Below, piece by piece: positions 1-10,600 of a stretch of 64,000 nt of DNA. The notes under the pieces were generated by a model. It made no database searches and was not told where the DNA came from. It saw only the letters and a program-made list of their open reading frames with translations. Within the stretch, counting starts at the first letter, position 1. Each line of letters begins with the position of its first letter. Position numbers and translations under genes: made by a program. The DNA comes from Symsagittifera roscoffensis. Lineage: Eukaryota; Xenacoelomorpha; Acoela; Convolutidae. The DNA is taken from contig NC_087070.1 in NCBI RefSeq assembly GCF_963678635.1, positions 36,211,109 to 36,275,108 on the forward strand. Reading direction: 5' to 3'.

Positions 1-330
1 TGACCTTTTTTGTAATTTAACCTAATCGGTACACTTGCGAGAATCTTCCTTTTGTAATCGGAAACCAGAATTTTTCCCCCGTAATCAACTTTTCTTACAA
101 ATCTGATTATGCTTTTTAGTTTCACTTTTCAATTGAACCTCAACTTCTATGTGCCTTCCATTTTGGCTTAGACGTAACGCGGTTGACTTAGCACTCTATG
201 GTCTGGACCTTGAGTCTGGGTTTGACCATTTTTTTCAGTGTTTATGAAATTAATTTTTTTTTGGGGGGGGGGGGAAATCGAATTGTCGAACTTTCGTTTG
301 TCTGCGTTTGTTTTAACCGCTTAATTTCCA
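1..330 (+). repeat. tRNA-headed composite repeat, copy 1
   Basis: A short ACTTGCGAGA start near 33 is followed by a pol III-like head. An A-box-like TTGGCTTAGACGTAACG begins near 163 and a degenerate B-box region lies near 206-228. A T-run, a 12-base G run (263-274) and a body with TTGTCGAACTTTCGTTTGTC near 283 follow. The same body motif recurs at 14.9 kb, 15.2 kb and 46.5 kb next to other tRNA-like heads. No coding sequence is seen. Confidence 0.5.
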
Positions 331-399
331 AAGCATGGTAGTTTTTTATCTGAACCATTTTTACTACAATTGATAATCCTTCAGTTACTTTCAAATGTC

Positions 400-680
400 T
401 TGAAAATAATTATTTCTCTTTTATAGGTCTTGATGATTTTTTGTTAGTTTTTTCAGGAAAATTAATAAAGTTTTGTTCACACCCAAATTTAATTTTTCGC
501 GATTTAACTTTTGATTTCTTTTTAAGTTAGTTCGATTTCCTTCGTTGAAAGGAAAGCAAAGTCAGCTATTGAACAGCAAAGGTATGAAAGTCACAAAAAA
601 CTTGATCGACTTCTAGTTTCGATAGTGGGTTTTCTATATTTCAATTTTCCCAGCGGAATAGAAACTCTACCCCTTGATCC
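400..680 (+). repeat. Interspersed repeat body, interrupted at its 3' end
   Basis: This stretch resembles 40560-40810, 60690-60930 and, more weakly, 37900-38140. Shared landmarks in order are a GATGATTTT block, TTTGATTTCTTTTTAA, TCATTTCCTTTGTT-like sequence, an ACTATCGAACAG-like block, and a final TTGATCC/TTGATTC block. Here the family is interrupted by the 614-bp insertion and resumes at 1307. Confidence 0.5.
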
Positions 681-1306
681 GGGACCCAGAAAGAACACGA
701 GCGATCACCTCCATGTGGTGGGTCCCGGGCCACGTATACGTCACTAAATGACCGGAGTCTAGGACCGAGGTCTGTATACGGCTAACGATTGCTCTCGTAA
801 TCCCGCAACCAATAGTGCTTGAAGACTAACGGTTCGATCCTTCGGGCGGTATGTTGACATTCTTCCATGACGTTGCACGGTTGACGGTAGTTGACCAGCT
901 GTCAGATCGGTCTTGGAAGGCACTGGTTTTCATACTTCGGTATTTATACCTAAGTATGTTTAAAGCAACCCCAGTTTCTGTCTGAACAGACCACATGGGG
1001 CTGACTGTATTATACATTCAGTCCGACCGTTTAAAAAGCTCATTGTTAATATCCCAATAAAAATTTGTTTTTCTGAAGTTGCCGCACGAGGGTGACACAC
1101 AAGGCATGTTATGCCCTGTGCTAAATGATGTCATTTACAGTGCACTATGCCCGAAGGATGGTTTGGACTCGTAAAGTCGGTGGTTAGGCAACTTGCCACC
1201 CTTTTGAGAGTCAAATCCTGGTGTTTCAGACCCCCTCAGTAAAGGTCTGGAAGACTAGACTCTGGTGCAATTCATGCTTTGCACTAGGCTGAGAACCCCT
1301 TGATCC
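669..1306. mobile_element. 614-bp GC-rich insertion with 12-bp target duplications
   Basis: The 12-mer ACCCCTTGATCC occurs at 669-680 and again at 1295-1306. The 614 bases between (681-1294) are clearly more GC-rich than the surroundings. Related repeat copies at 40.8 kb and 60.9 kb run straight through this point, so the insertion is recent relative to its host repeat. It starts GGGACCC with an internal inverted GGGTCCC about 45 bases later, has no long ORF, no terminal inverted repeat and no poly-A. A 12-bp duplication suits target-primed reverse transcription (SINE or truncated LINE), but the family is not recognised. Confidence 0.65.
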
Positions 1307-2035
1307 AGTTTTTTCAATTTGGGTTAATTTTAACCAAGTGTCAGTCATAAGTTTTTTTTTGAAAATCAAAGCACTCGAAGGCCATTAATTGTTTAGTTTG
1401 ATTGTTAAAAGTTGCAGTTTTTTGGAAAACCAGTCATTTTTTGGTTCTTGCGTTCTTTGACTCTTTTCCAACTGTCTGTTGTCTATGTTGTCAATTTACT
1501 AGCTCGGTTTGTGAATCAATTTTTTTTTGGTTAAAATGGTGTTCGTTTATGCTTTATCAGCTATATTTTTAGTTACTCAGGACGTGTTTATTGTTGTCAG
1601 TTTAACATTAGAAAATTTAATCTCTCAAAATATTGCTCAAAGTTTATGTCAACAATTTCTTACAGCGTTTATTCTTTTTGGCTCAGTGGTTTCCTACACA
1701 AGTATTGTTGTCTTAGTGGCCGCTTGTTAAATGTCATTACGAGCTTGTTTAATGCTGGTGGTTTTATTTACCGTTTTTTTTAAGTTAATTTTTCATTCCA
1801 TTTTTTGTCTGATTTGTTGTTTTCGACTTAGTGATTTTCGTCTCATTTTTTTGCTAGCATGCAAGGCTATGATTGAGTAGTATCGCAAATAATGAAAAGC
1901 TCCGTGTCGGCGCTCAGTTTTCAGTTAAGCTGCAAATTCATTATATATAGTTGATGTGGTAACTACACAAAACAACAAGGGTAGCGGGATCAAATTTTTC
2001 AGTTTTTCTTTTTTGTTTTTGTTTTATAAAGCTCT
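1307..2035. other. Non-coding interval
   Basis: This holds the resumed end of the preceding repeat and AT-rich sequence. A 67-codon open frame at 1527-1730 is hydrophobic and T-rich, has no recognisable domain, and is not called. Confidence 0.4.
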
Positions 2036-2288
2036 TATAAAGAAAAAACACATATGGAAACCTTCTGCGATTTTAAATTTAATTTCACTTTTTTTTTTAT
2101 TTTAACCGGTTATATTCGAAAATTAGTTTTTGAACAAGCGAAGCATCATTTCGCTAACACAAGCAACAAACTTCGTGATGCTTCGTTTCTGTTCAAAAAA
2201 TGATTTGGATTATAACCGGTGAAAAAAAAATCTTGAAAAGAAATTTTTAAAAAGTAGGAGGGGTTCATATGTGTTTTTTCTTATTACC
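2036..2288. mobile_element. Foldback (MITE-like) element with ~110-bp arms
   Basis: Nested inverted segments can be read from the outside in: AAGAAAAAACACATATG near 2040 against CATATGTGTTTTTTCTTA near 2268; AACCGGTTATA near 2105 against TATAACCGGT near 2212; GAACAAGCGAAGCATCA near 2133 against TGATGCTTCGTTTCTGTTC near 2176. The arms are AT-rich and diverged. No ORF. It is either a non-autonomous DNA transposon or a hairpin-RNA source. Confidence 0.65.
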
Positions 2289-2354
2289 CTTGCGATTTTT
2301 TTTTCACGTAAATAACTTAAGGCTCAAAATTAGAAATGGTGAATAGGCTCAGTT

Positions 2355-3215
2355 CTTAATTAATTCTAATTTCTTTGTGTCTCTGGCACACTTGGTCTGG
2401 ACGTAACGAATACGCCTGGGATGTCAAAGTTCCTGGGTTCGAATCTGACAGGACCTGTTTGTTTTTCAAAAACGGGAAATGTTCCGTTTCACAAAAAAAT
2501 GTCGGCTCATTATTTGTCTGCTGATGTTTTGTCGTCTTAGTTGTCATATTGTTGAATTATTGTTTTGCTAGTTTCAACATTATAGTTGCTTATATTGTTC
2601 TCGTTTACCTCCGATATTCGCAATTTTACTAGCCTTGACTTTTGCGTTTTTTTTATTTCGCTCAAAAACTTTATTCTGTCCGAATGATTTTGGCCTACTT
2701 TTTATCGGATTAGTGGCCTAACTTCGATTCATTTCAATGGAAACAAATATCTTATGCGCACCTCTGGATCGCACAAAATGCAATACCTTAATAAAAATTC
2801 TAGTTCAAGATTTTCATGACAACAACTTTTTAAGTTTTTACTTTTCTTTCGGCTGGATAGGTATTGGCCTATATTATATGGTTTTATTGGCCATATTGCG
2901 TCTTGCGACCAGCGAAAAAAAATGTTGTGTGCATGTCTGTGTTTTGAGGTTCAAGGGGGGGCGTAAGAACTTAACTATTGTTGATTTTTTCTTCGGCTTA
3001 AAGGGTTCCTGCCAAGGTATTTTTCAGCTTTGTTACTGTTTGGTAAGTTTTTTCCGATGCTAATTTCACATTCCATTGTCTTGGATGTTTTTTCTTTGTG
3101 TGAAAACTTAACCGGTTTTGATCGATCTAGTTTTTTCGACATGTTCGAAATTTTTTTACTAAGCGGCTTTCTTGTTTTGCATTGCAAATGGTGCGGAGCT
3201 CAGCTTCGCCTTTGT
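2355..3215 (+). repeat. tRNA-headed composite repeat, long form
   Basis: The head at about 2390-2455 has an A-box-like TTGGTCTGGACGTAACG and a good B box, GGGTTCGAATCTGAC. The body contains ATGTCGGCTCATTATTTGTC and GTCTGCTGATGTTTTGTCG, then TGGCCTACTTTTTATCGG. It ends with the GCGGAGCTCAGCTTCGCC hairpin at 3192-3209. The copy at 39705-40472 shares the same order. Open frames inside (for example 2737-3063) are chance readings of the repeat. Confidence 0.6.
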
Positions 3216-3429
3216 TATTTTCTTCTTATTATAAGTGGTCTTGTACTTACCAATTTTTGAATGTACGTAGTATTTAAGTGTTACGGAACGTTATTTTTAA
3301 GGTAGTTTTTTTTCATAAAATCTATTATATGTTTAAATGCAGGCTTCGCTATCTCGCCATGTTTAAGCTTTTTCAACGTATTATTTTTTGCATGTTAAAG
3401 ATATATCGTATATTGTAATGGTTAAAATT

Positions 3430-5270
3430 TTTTTTCGAGTTTGAATTCAGAGTTTATTTCACCAAGTTTGAAATTAGCGACCCAATATTGGGATGCTGTT
3501 AGGGCTTCCCCAAGTGTTGCGATTTTGGCCTCCACATATGAATAACCAAATCCTTGAGTTAACGAGATACGGCAATTATCGAGGTTTTTCAAAAATCACT
3601 AGTAACCTTAAATTTTGAAAATTTTACAAAATTTGAAATTCTCATCACTGTAATTGGCTGTTGCCAGGGTACTCTGAGGGGTTGTGAATCTTGCCTCAGA
3701 ATCTCAGTTCTCAAATCTTTGTAGTTTTCGAGATATGACGTTTTTAATGATTTTTTCAAAAATTTTCAAAAAACTTAGATTTAAAAAAAATTCAAAAACT
3801 TTGAAAATCTCAATCCTGTAGTTGGAAACTGTGAGGGTAATCACATGGTTGCTAATCTTGTCTCTATATATGACTTCTCAAATCCTTTTAGTATCGAGAT
3901 ATGACGTATTTTAGAATTTTTTCAAAAAATTTTCCAAAAACTTACATTTAAAAATTAAAGAAGTTGAAGATCTCATTTCTATAGTGTAAAACTGCGAGGG
4001 CACTCTGAGGGATTGCGAAACTTGCCTCCAAATATGACTGCTCAACTTTTTGTAGTTTTCGAGATATGACGTTTTTTGTGACTTTTTTGAAAAAACTTTC
4101 ACAAAAGTTAAATTTAGTTTTTCTAAATTTGAAATTCTCATTTTTGTAGTGGGGGCTGTCAGAATACTCTCTGAGAGTGCTCTCATGGATTGCCAATCTT
4201 GCCTCCAAATATGACTGCTCAAATCGTTGTAGTTTTTAAGATATGATTTGTATTATGTTTAATTTTTTCAGAAAACTTAAATTTTAAAAACTTCAACAAT
4301 TTAATATAAATATAAATAATTTTGAAAAAGTATTGAAATTCTCAACCTTGTAGTTGGGTACTGTTAGGGTATTCTCAGGAGTTTCATGTTGAAAATTTTG
4401 CATCCGATTGCGACTGCCCAAATGCTTTTAGTTTCCGAGATGTGACGTTTGTAATGTCTTTTTTTTTAAATGACTTAGATCTAAAAATTAGTTCCTATCT
4501 CTATATTGAGGCTTTGTCAGGGCACTCCTAGGTGTTGCGAGTTTTTTTCTGCAACTATGAGTGCTAAAATCCTGTTAGTTTTCGAGATATGACGTTTTTT
4601 GTGTTTTTCTTTTCAACAAAGTTTTCAGAAATTTAAATTTAATTTTTCTTCTTCAAAGTTTGGAATTCCTAGTCTTATGTTAGGGGTTGTAAGAGTACTC
4701 TCAGGGGTTGCAATTTTTGCCTCCAAATATGAGTGCTCAAGTTTTTGTAGTTCTGCAGATATGTCACTTTCTTTTAGAAAAAATAGAGAATTTCAATTTC
4801 GAGATATGACATTTTTTGTGTTTTTCTTTTCAAAAAAGTTTTCAGAAATTCAAATTTAATTTTTCTTCTTCAAAGTTTGGAATTCCTAGTCTTATGTTAG
4901 GGGTTGTAAGAGTACTCTCAGGGGTTGCAATTTTTGCCTCTAAATATGAGTGCTCAAGTTTTTGTAGTTCTGCAGATATGTCACTTTTAAAAAAAATAGA
5001 GAATTTCAATTTAAGTTCTTCAAAATTTGAAGTTCCCAACCCTGTAGTTGGGTGCTGTGAGTACTCTCAGAAGTTGCAAATCTTGGGTCCAAATGCGACT
5101 GCTCCATTGCTTTAAGTTTCCGAGAAATGGCGTTTTTCTGTCATTTTATAAATTTTCATATAAAAAAATTCAAAATTTTAAGGTTTTTCAAATTTTGAAT
5201 TAAGAAAACTTGATTAACTTTACAAAATTTGAAATTACCAAGCCTGTATTTGGGTGCTGTCAGAGTAATT
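3430..5270 (+). repeat. Degenerate satellite, ~150-215 bp units
   Basis: About nine imperfect units share the order: GAAATTCTCA, a TGTAGTTGGG-like block, GGGTACTCTCAGGGGTTG, CTTGCCTCCAAATATGA, CTGCTCAAAT, TTGTAGTTTTCGAGATATGA, then CGTTTTTTGTG. The GAGATATGACG landmark falls near 3730, 3895, 4060, 4230, 4436, 4583, 4800 and 5121. Units near 4600 and 4817 are almost identical with a spacing of 217 bases, so local duplication is recent. The short open frames across it are by-products of the repeat. Confidence 0.8.
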
Positions 5271-5271
5271 T

Positions 5272-5421
5272 CAAAGGATGCAAATATTATTTCTAATATC
5301 TGCGGTTTTGTGAGTTGTCAGAAATTCGAAGCACCGAAGGTGTGTAACGCACCTTTGGCGCTTCGAATTTAAGACAACTCACAAAACCGCTGATATTAGA
5401 AATAATATTTGCATCCATTGA
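5272..5421. mobile_element. Near-perfect 150-bp palindrome
   Basis: The left arm from 5272 (GGATGCAAATATTATTTC, then GCGGTTTTGTGAGTTGTC, then TTCGAAGCACC) is mirrored by the right arm ending at 5421. The centre is GGTG-TGTAACG-CACC near 5338-5352. Arms are about 70 bases with few mismatches. No ORF. Consistent with a young foldback MITE or hairpin-RNA locus abutting the satellite. Confidence 0.85.
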
Positions 5422-7590
5422 ATGCAGCTAGTTTGTTTTAAATTGCTACTAGCTCAAAATTTTGTTCTAATATTTTGGAACTTTTGAGTTTATAAGCTCA
5501 ATTCACATTCTGCTCAAGGAAAAGCAGATTGTTTTCTCCTATTACCAAAGTGTTCATGGCGAAAAGAAACGTGAATGACTTAAGCTTCGAAAGTGAACTT
5601 GTTTCCCCGCGGAATAAAACTTTTAATTTATTGATCCTGATCCAGTTTTGTCTAATTTGGCCTATTTCAAGCAAGAAAACTGTCAATCAGAGGAGATTCT
5701 TGAAATTCAATGAGCTGAAACTTGGCATAATTTTTTCTGGTGTTTTTTTGTGAAACTCGAAAACTTATAATTAAAAAAAAACGTTCCCCATGGTCTAACG
5801 TGTCAGTAATGCTTCAGTTTCCTGATATTTAGTTTAGATGTTGTTTTAAGATTTAAATGATGAGGTGCCCTGTGCATAAAGATTCATTCATGCGACCGAG
5901 AAAATTACTTTTGGTTTCAGTCGATGAAAGAATATTGCCTTCTTTTTGTTACTGTTTTCTCAAGATTGGTTTCATAAGTTTTTCGATCAGGCGAAGCCGA
6001 GTAAAAATTCAAAACTATCATTCCGAAGTCGTTGTTTTGCATTTGATTTTTCTCTGGGTTGCTCGGTTCTTCAGTGTATGGGAACTAACTTGAGAGCGTT
6101 TTAGCAGTTAGTACTGCAGATTATGGAGATTGAATTAAACTCAGTAGGCTGTGTCCGCCCCCACCCGGTAACCCTGGCTAGGAAGGGGAAACCCATTTTC
6201 AGCCCTGAAACTTGTCCGGTTTTTCCGTTCCGGTTTTCATTTCCCGTATTACGCCTAGCGGAAGACTGAGGAAAGATTGACTTTTGTTAGATGTTCAGTC
6301 CTTACTTCTTGTACCTTGGGACAAGAAAGAAGAAAGAGGCGATCAACCAACTTAGCCACGGCGGGACAGAAGTGAGTGCAATTGGTTGATAGGCTTAAAT
6401 TCATTTTGTTTTTGAACTGACTTTGGTAATAGAATCAATCAACAATTTTCTTTAGCTAGGACTAACAGTTGCGTTGATGGATAAATTTCTCTCTTTAAAA
6501 ATTTCGGGAAGTTGCACTTATGCGGTTACAGTGGATAAGCGCATGACATTCTAGTCCTGTTACCCTGCTGTCCTGGTATGGTTTTATGCTATTCGATACC
6601 AATAGAGGGCTGAAGAGTTGTTTTAGTGGTGGTTATATATTTTTGTTGCTGGGCGTTTCTGTTGGGGGGGGGGGGGGGGCGTTTTGACTGTCAAATGACG
6701 TGGAAAGCTTTACTGGATCATAGATTGGTAATGAAGGTCATTTCTCCTTTGCCTCTTTGAAGGTTCAGTACTGGGAAGCCACATGAAATCCAGGAAGCTT
6801 TTTGTTTTTGCTTGCTTCTTTAGAAGGGTTTCTTGTATGGATGCAGTTTCTATGTGCGCCCGGCAATGACTACCTTTTCCGTCTTCCGTCTGTAAAGTTG
6901 CGGTCTCCGTTTTTGGAGTTGTGCAATTTATAGAGGTGCGCCCAACCACCAAGGAGCACCGGACACTGAAGTCTTTGTTGAACCCCATATCACATTTCGT
7001 TGGTCCGGGGTAGATTGAATTCCTCAACCTACCCCGGACCTCATGCTTAGTGGTATTGTGAATAAACTTAAGCATATAAGGTGATGAGCAGTATGGCTGT
7101 TCATGAAAGCCCGTGGCACCGATCGAAGCTTTCGTCATGAGGTTTCAAGGATCTTGGGCCCATTCTTGACAGTTGGGCGTGGTTCTCCCGCTAAGAGCCG
7201 TACCTCTTCGAAATCTGGTTTGAAACTCGATTAAGGGGCTTTCCTCTTAGTCAGTAATTGTCTTAAATAACAACATTGAGTTGAGTTTGTGGAATCGAAG
7301 TTGTCATCTTGAACGTAAGATGTGAGCTAGTTTCTCTTTAAGAGGTTCAGATCCTTCAGCCCAAGGTTTTGGCGTCAGTCTGCTAAGTGCAACTTTGTGT
7401 AATGAACAAAGTGATTTATTATTCATTTGGATAATCTAGATTTTTTTCAACGTACAGTTTGAATAGATTTTATGATTTTTCTTGAACTGAAAGGTTTCCT
7501 TATTTGTATTAGAGCTACCACAGTATGTTAAGTGCACTTGATTAAATTGTTTTAAACTTTGTTTTGAATAATTTGGACTTCAGATTAAGA
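5422..7590. other. Intergenic interval with a GC-rich block
   Basis: No gene is supported. About 6130-7400 is markedly less AT-rich than its flanks and has unusually balanced composition. It contains a 16-base G run (6664-6679) and a local inverted pair CTACCCCGGAC / GTCCGGGGTAG near 7000-7045. A 142-codon minus-strand frame (6710-7138) has no recognisable domain. The block could be an unrecognised transposon body or an upstream non-coding exon region of CHMP1. Confidence 0.35.
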
Positions 7591-7690
7591 ATGCCGAAGT
7601 TGGACGATTTGGCGATCAATCTGAAGATGCTGACGAAGACTCTTGAGAGAGAGGCTAAACGAAGCAAACAGTCACAGACACAACAGAGAA
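7591..7690 (+). CDS. CHMP1: CHMP1 exon 1
   Basis: Encodes residues 1-33 plus one base, a basic amphipathic segment (LTKTLEREAKRSKQSQ) that fits helix 1 of ESCRT-III. The donor is GTCAGT. A CAG seven bases before the ATG may be the acceptor of an intron in the 5' UTR. Confidence 0.85.
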
Positions 7691-10600
7691 GTCAGTCGTT
7701 GCAGTATTCTTTCCTTTCACTCAATCAAATCAAAATCTCTTCTAAACAGTCAGTGACTGTTATAACAATTGCATATCACTTTAAGAAAGGAATGTACATG
7801 AAACGCGGCGTTTCTTTCCTATAAGTCTGTTTGTGGTCTTGAAATTGTTTGGCCTAACTTTTCCGGACAACCTAAATTTCTGGGACCTGAATCGACCAAT
7901 TTTTTTTACCTGAATCGACCTGAAAATTTGAAAAAGCGAAAAGGAACCACTGTGCCGAAAATATTTGTTTCATATTTTTGTAGAGAAAGTGACAAAAAGT
8001 AAAAGCAAAGAAAATAACCCAAACTGCACAAGGCTTTTTAAAAATTACTTTTGCTTGATTTTGGAAAATCAGAAGGAAAACCCATGAAGTTTTATGGAGT
8101 CGAAATGTCTAAACGTTTTTCTGGTGTTTTTTTTTCCAGAAATGGCTAGAGAGCCCGAATCGTCAAATACCATTTTTTGAGCCGATGAAAGTTTTTCCAT
8201 TTCCAAATTTTATAAGTGAATTTATATTTTTTTTCATAGTTTATTGTAACAAAATACCTTTTTTGCTTTCATTTCTTCGTTTGATTTTTTTTCTTTCCAT
8301 TGTTGGAAATTTTGCAGAATTATCGTTTGTTTTTTTTTGTTTTTTAAAATTGGGAAAATGCGTGTTCTTTTCCACTTTTGTGATTTTCTTATTTGCTCGT
8401 TTAGGTAAATTAAAGAAAGCAATTGAGCAAAACAACATGGAAGGGGCGAAAATCTACGCTGAGAATGCGATCAGGAACAAGAATGAGGAGCTGAATTACC
8501 TCAAACTGGCATCCAGGATAGACGCGGTGGCCGCTAGAGTTAACTCAGCCGCCAAAATGGGAGCACTCACTAAAAATATGTCTGGAGTGACAAAGGCTCT
8601 GGACAGCTGCATGAAACAGTTCAGTCTCGACAAGGTTATTATTATTTATTGATATTTTCAAAAATTCGAACAAGTTTTAAAGGACTATTTGAGTTTTTGG
8701 TTCTGTGTGAGATTTGTATGGCTACGGTAATTTTTGTCTGCTAAAAATTTTGTCTGCAAAGATTTGAACTACGACTGACTGACACCCTATCGCCGAGTGC
8801 ACGAAGGTTATGGCGATATTAAAGAAAATATAAAAAAATCATAACTTTTTGAAATTTCTTGATTTGAACAAACAGTTTATGATTATTTTTGGGTTACATG
8901 TCATTTTGCCCCAAGTCAACTTGTCCCAGCCCAACTTGTCCGATTCCAACTTGCCCCAGATGACAACTTGTCCAATGCCATCTTGTCCCATAAAATAAAC
9001 AATGAAACTTGCCCCATTTCTTTGATATCCTCGTAGAACATAATGTCGGCATAAAGATGAAAGACTTTTTTGTTGAACAATTAAGCTTGAAACAAAATGC
9101 GGAATCATTTAAACATGCGCTGAATCAAAATGAGTTCAAACAAAATGAACAAAATGAAAGCGGCAAAATTTCAATGCAATTTTCATGTCGAGTTAAATAT
9201 TTCAAAAGATTGATTGCTGATTTTGTAAGCTTCTATAGCAAAGTTAATAGTGCACAACACTCTTAATCAAGAAGTCAAGAGTTCAAAACTTGAAGAAGTC
9301 AAAAAATTTTAGTATGAAATCAATGAAATGGAAAACCGCAGGTACTGCCTCGCCCCTTAAACCCCCCTATACTTGGTAACCCAGAATAGGGGGCGGGGTG
9401 AGGGAAAGAGCAAAATTATTGCAGTATTGGCCTTTATCATCTCTCAAAATTTGGAACCTGTACGATGGCTATAAGTTAAAAAGTGGTGATTTTTTAAAAA
9501 TCAATTAAAAATGCAACAAAATGCCGACAATTGAGTGGAAATTATGCCGACAATTTAAAAATTACGAAAGAGTTAAATGAGCTAGTGCATATAAATAGTC
9601 AACAACATGGTCTTTGTTGAAGTTAGTAACAATCGTGGGAGAGCGTCATTGAGGAGATTGAGCATGTGGTGGACAGATTAGATCTTGAGCAAAGCCTGTC
9701 AGATAAAATTGACGAACTTGCCTCATACTTTCAGAGAAGTTATATAAAGGGCGAAACAATAGGGCGAAACAGTAGGCAACCGTTATTCCCTATGAGTCTC
9801 TGGAACCATTCCCAAGAAGCAGCGGAAGGCTTGATACGAACGACAAACGCCGTTGAAGGTTGGCATCTTGAAGTGACAGCATTATTTCAAGGGAGCCACC
9901 CAAGCCTCTACACTTTCTTGAATAAGATTCAAATGAACTCAGCAAACCAGAAGTTCAACATTTTGAAGGCTATGGTGGGAACACAGAATCAAGGGCGGAA
10001 GAAATATTGGGACATTCATGAAAAAATCAAAAACATTTCTAGTAATTTTATCTGACAGGCTTTGCTCAAGATCTAATCTGTCCACCACATGCTCAATCTC
10101 CTCAATGACGCTCTCCCACGGTTGTTCCACTAAATCAGTTGGAACAAAACTGAGAGCGGGTATTAAACGCAGTGCCAAGCTTAGCTCGCAGTTATTTTCA
10201 TAGGCTTTCTTTAAGCCTAGCTCGTTACTTTTGCGTAAAAAGGCCTGGCAGAGGTGAAAGTAACAGCTTTTGATTGAAGACTCTGGAAACGCACTCGATG
10301 GTTGCGCGTTATCAGAGACAGAGGTGATGGCTTTCAGGAATTTTGATTACGTCTGTTCAGTTTTGTTTGACAGTAGAGCATAAAGGCATGGTGGGTAAAA
10401 TCCACCGATTTGAATATGAATGGTATTAAGCTGGTAAAATTGCATTGGGCAAATTTTGAATGTACCGTCGCAAAGCCAAAGAGAATTGTGAACTCGGAGG
10501 GCATGAACATTATCTCGATCACCGAAAATCAAAATTCGCTCTGGATCCATAACGCCACTGTCGAATAAACAGAAATCAGAATATTCCATCGGAATTATGA

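Noticed and set aside
4599..5115. Two similar open frames as a duplicated gene family
   Set aside because: They are readings of two near-identical satellite units 217 bases apart.
3430..5270. CRISPR array
   Set aside because: Units are long, diverged along their whole length and lack short conserved repeats with unique spacers; the DNA is eukaryotic.
6710..7138. 142-codon minus-strand open frame
   Set aside because: No recognisable domain, lies in a GC-rich block where chance frames are longer, and no splice or start context supports it.
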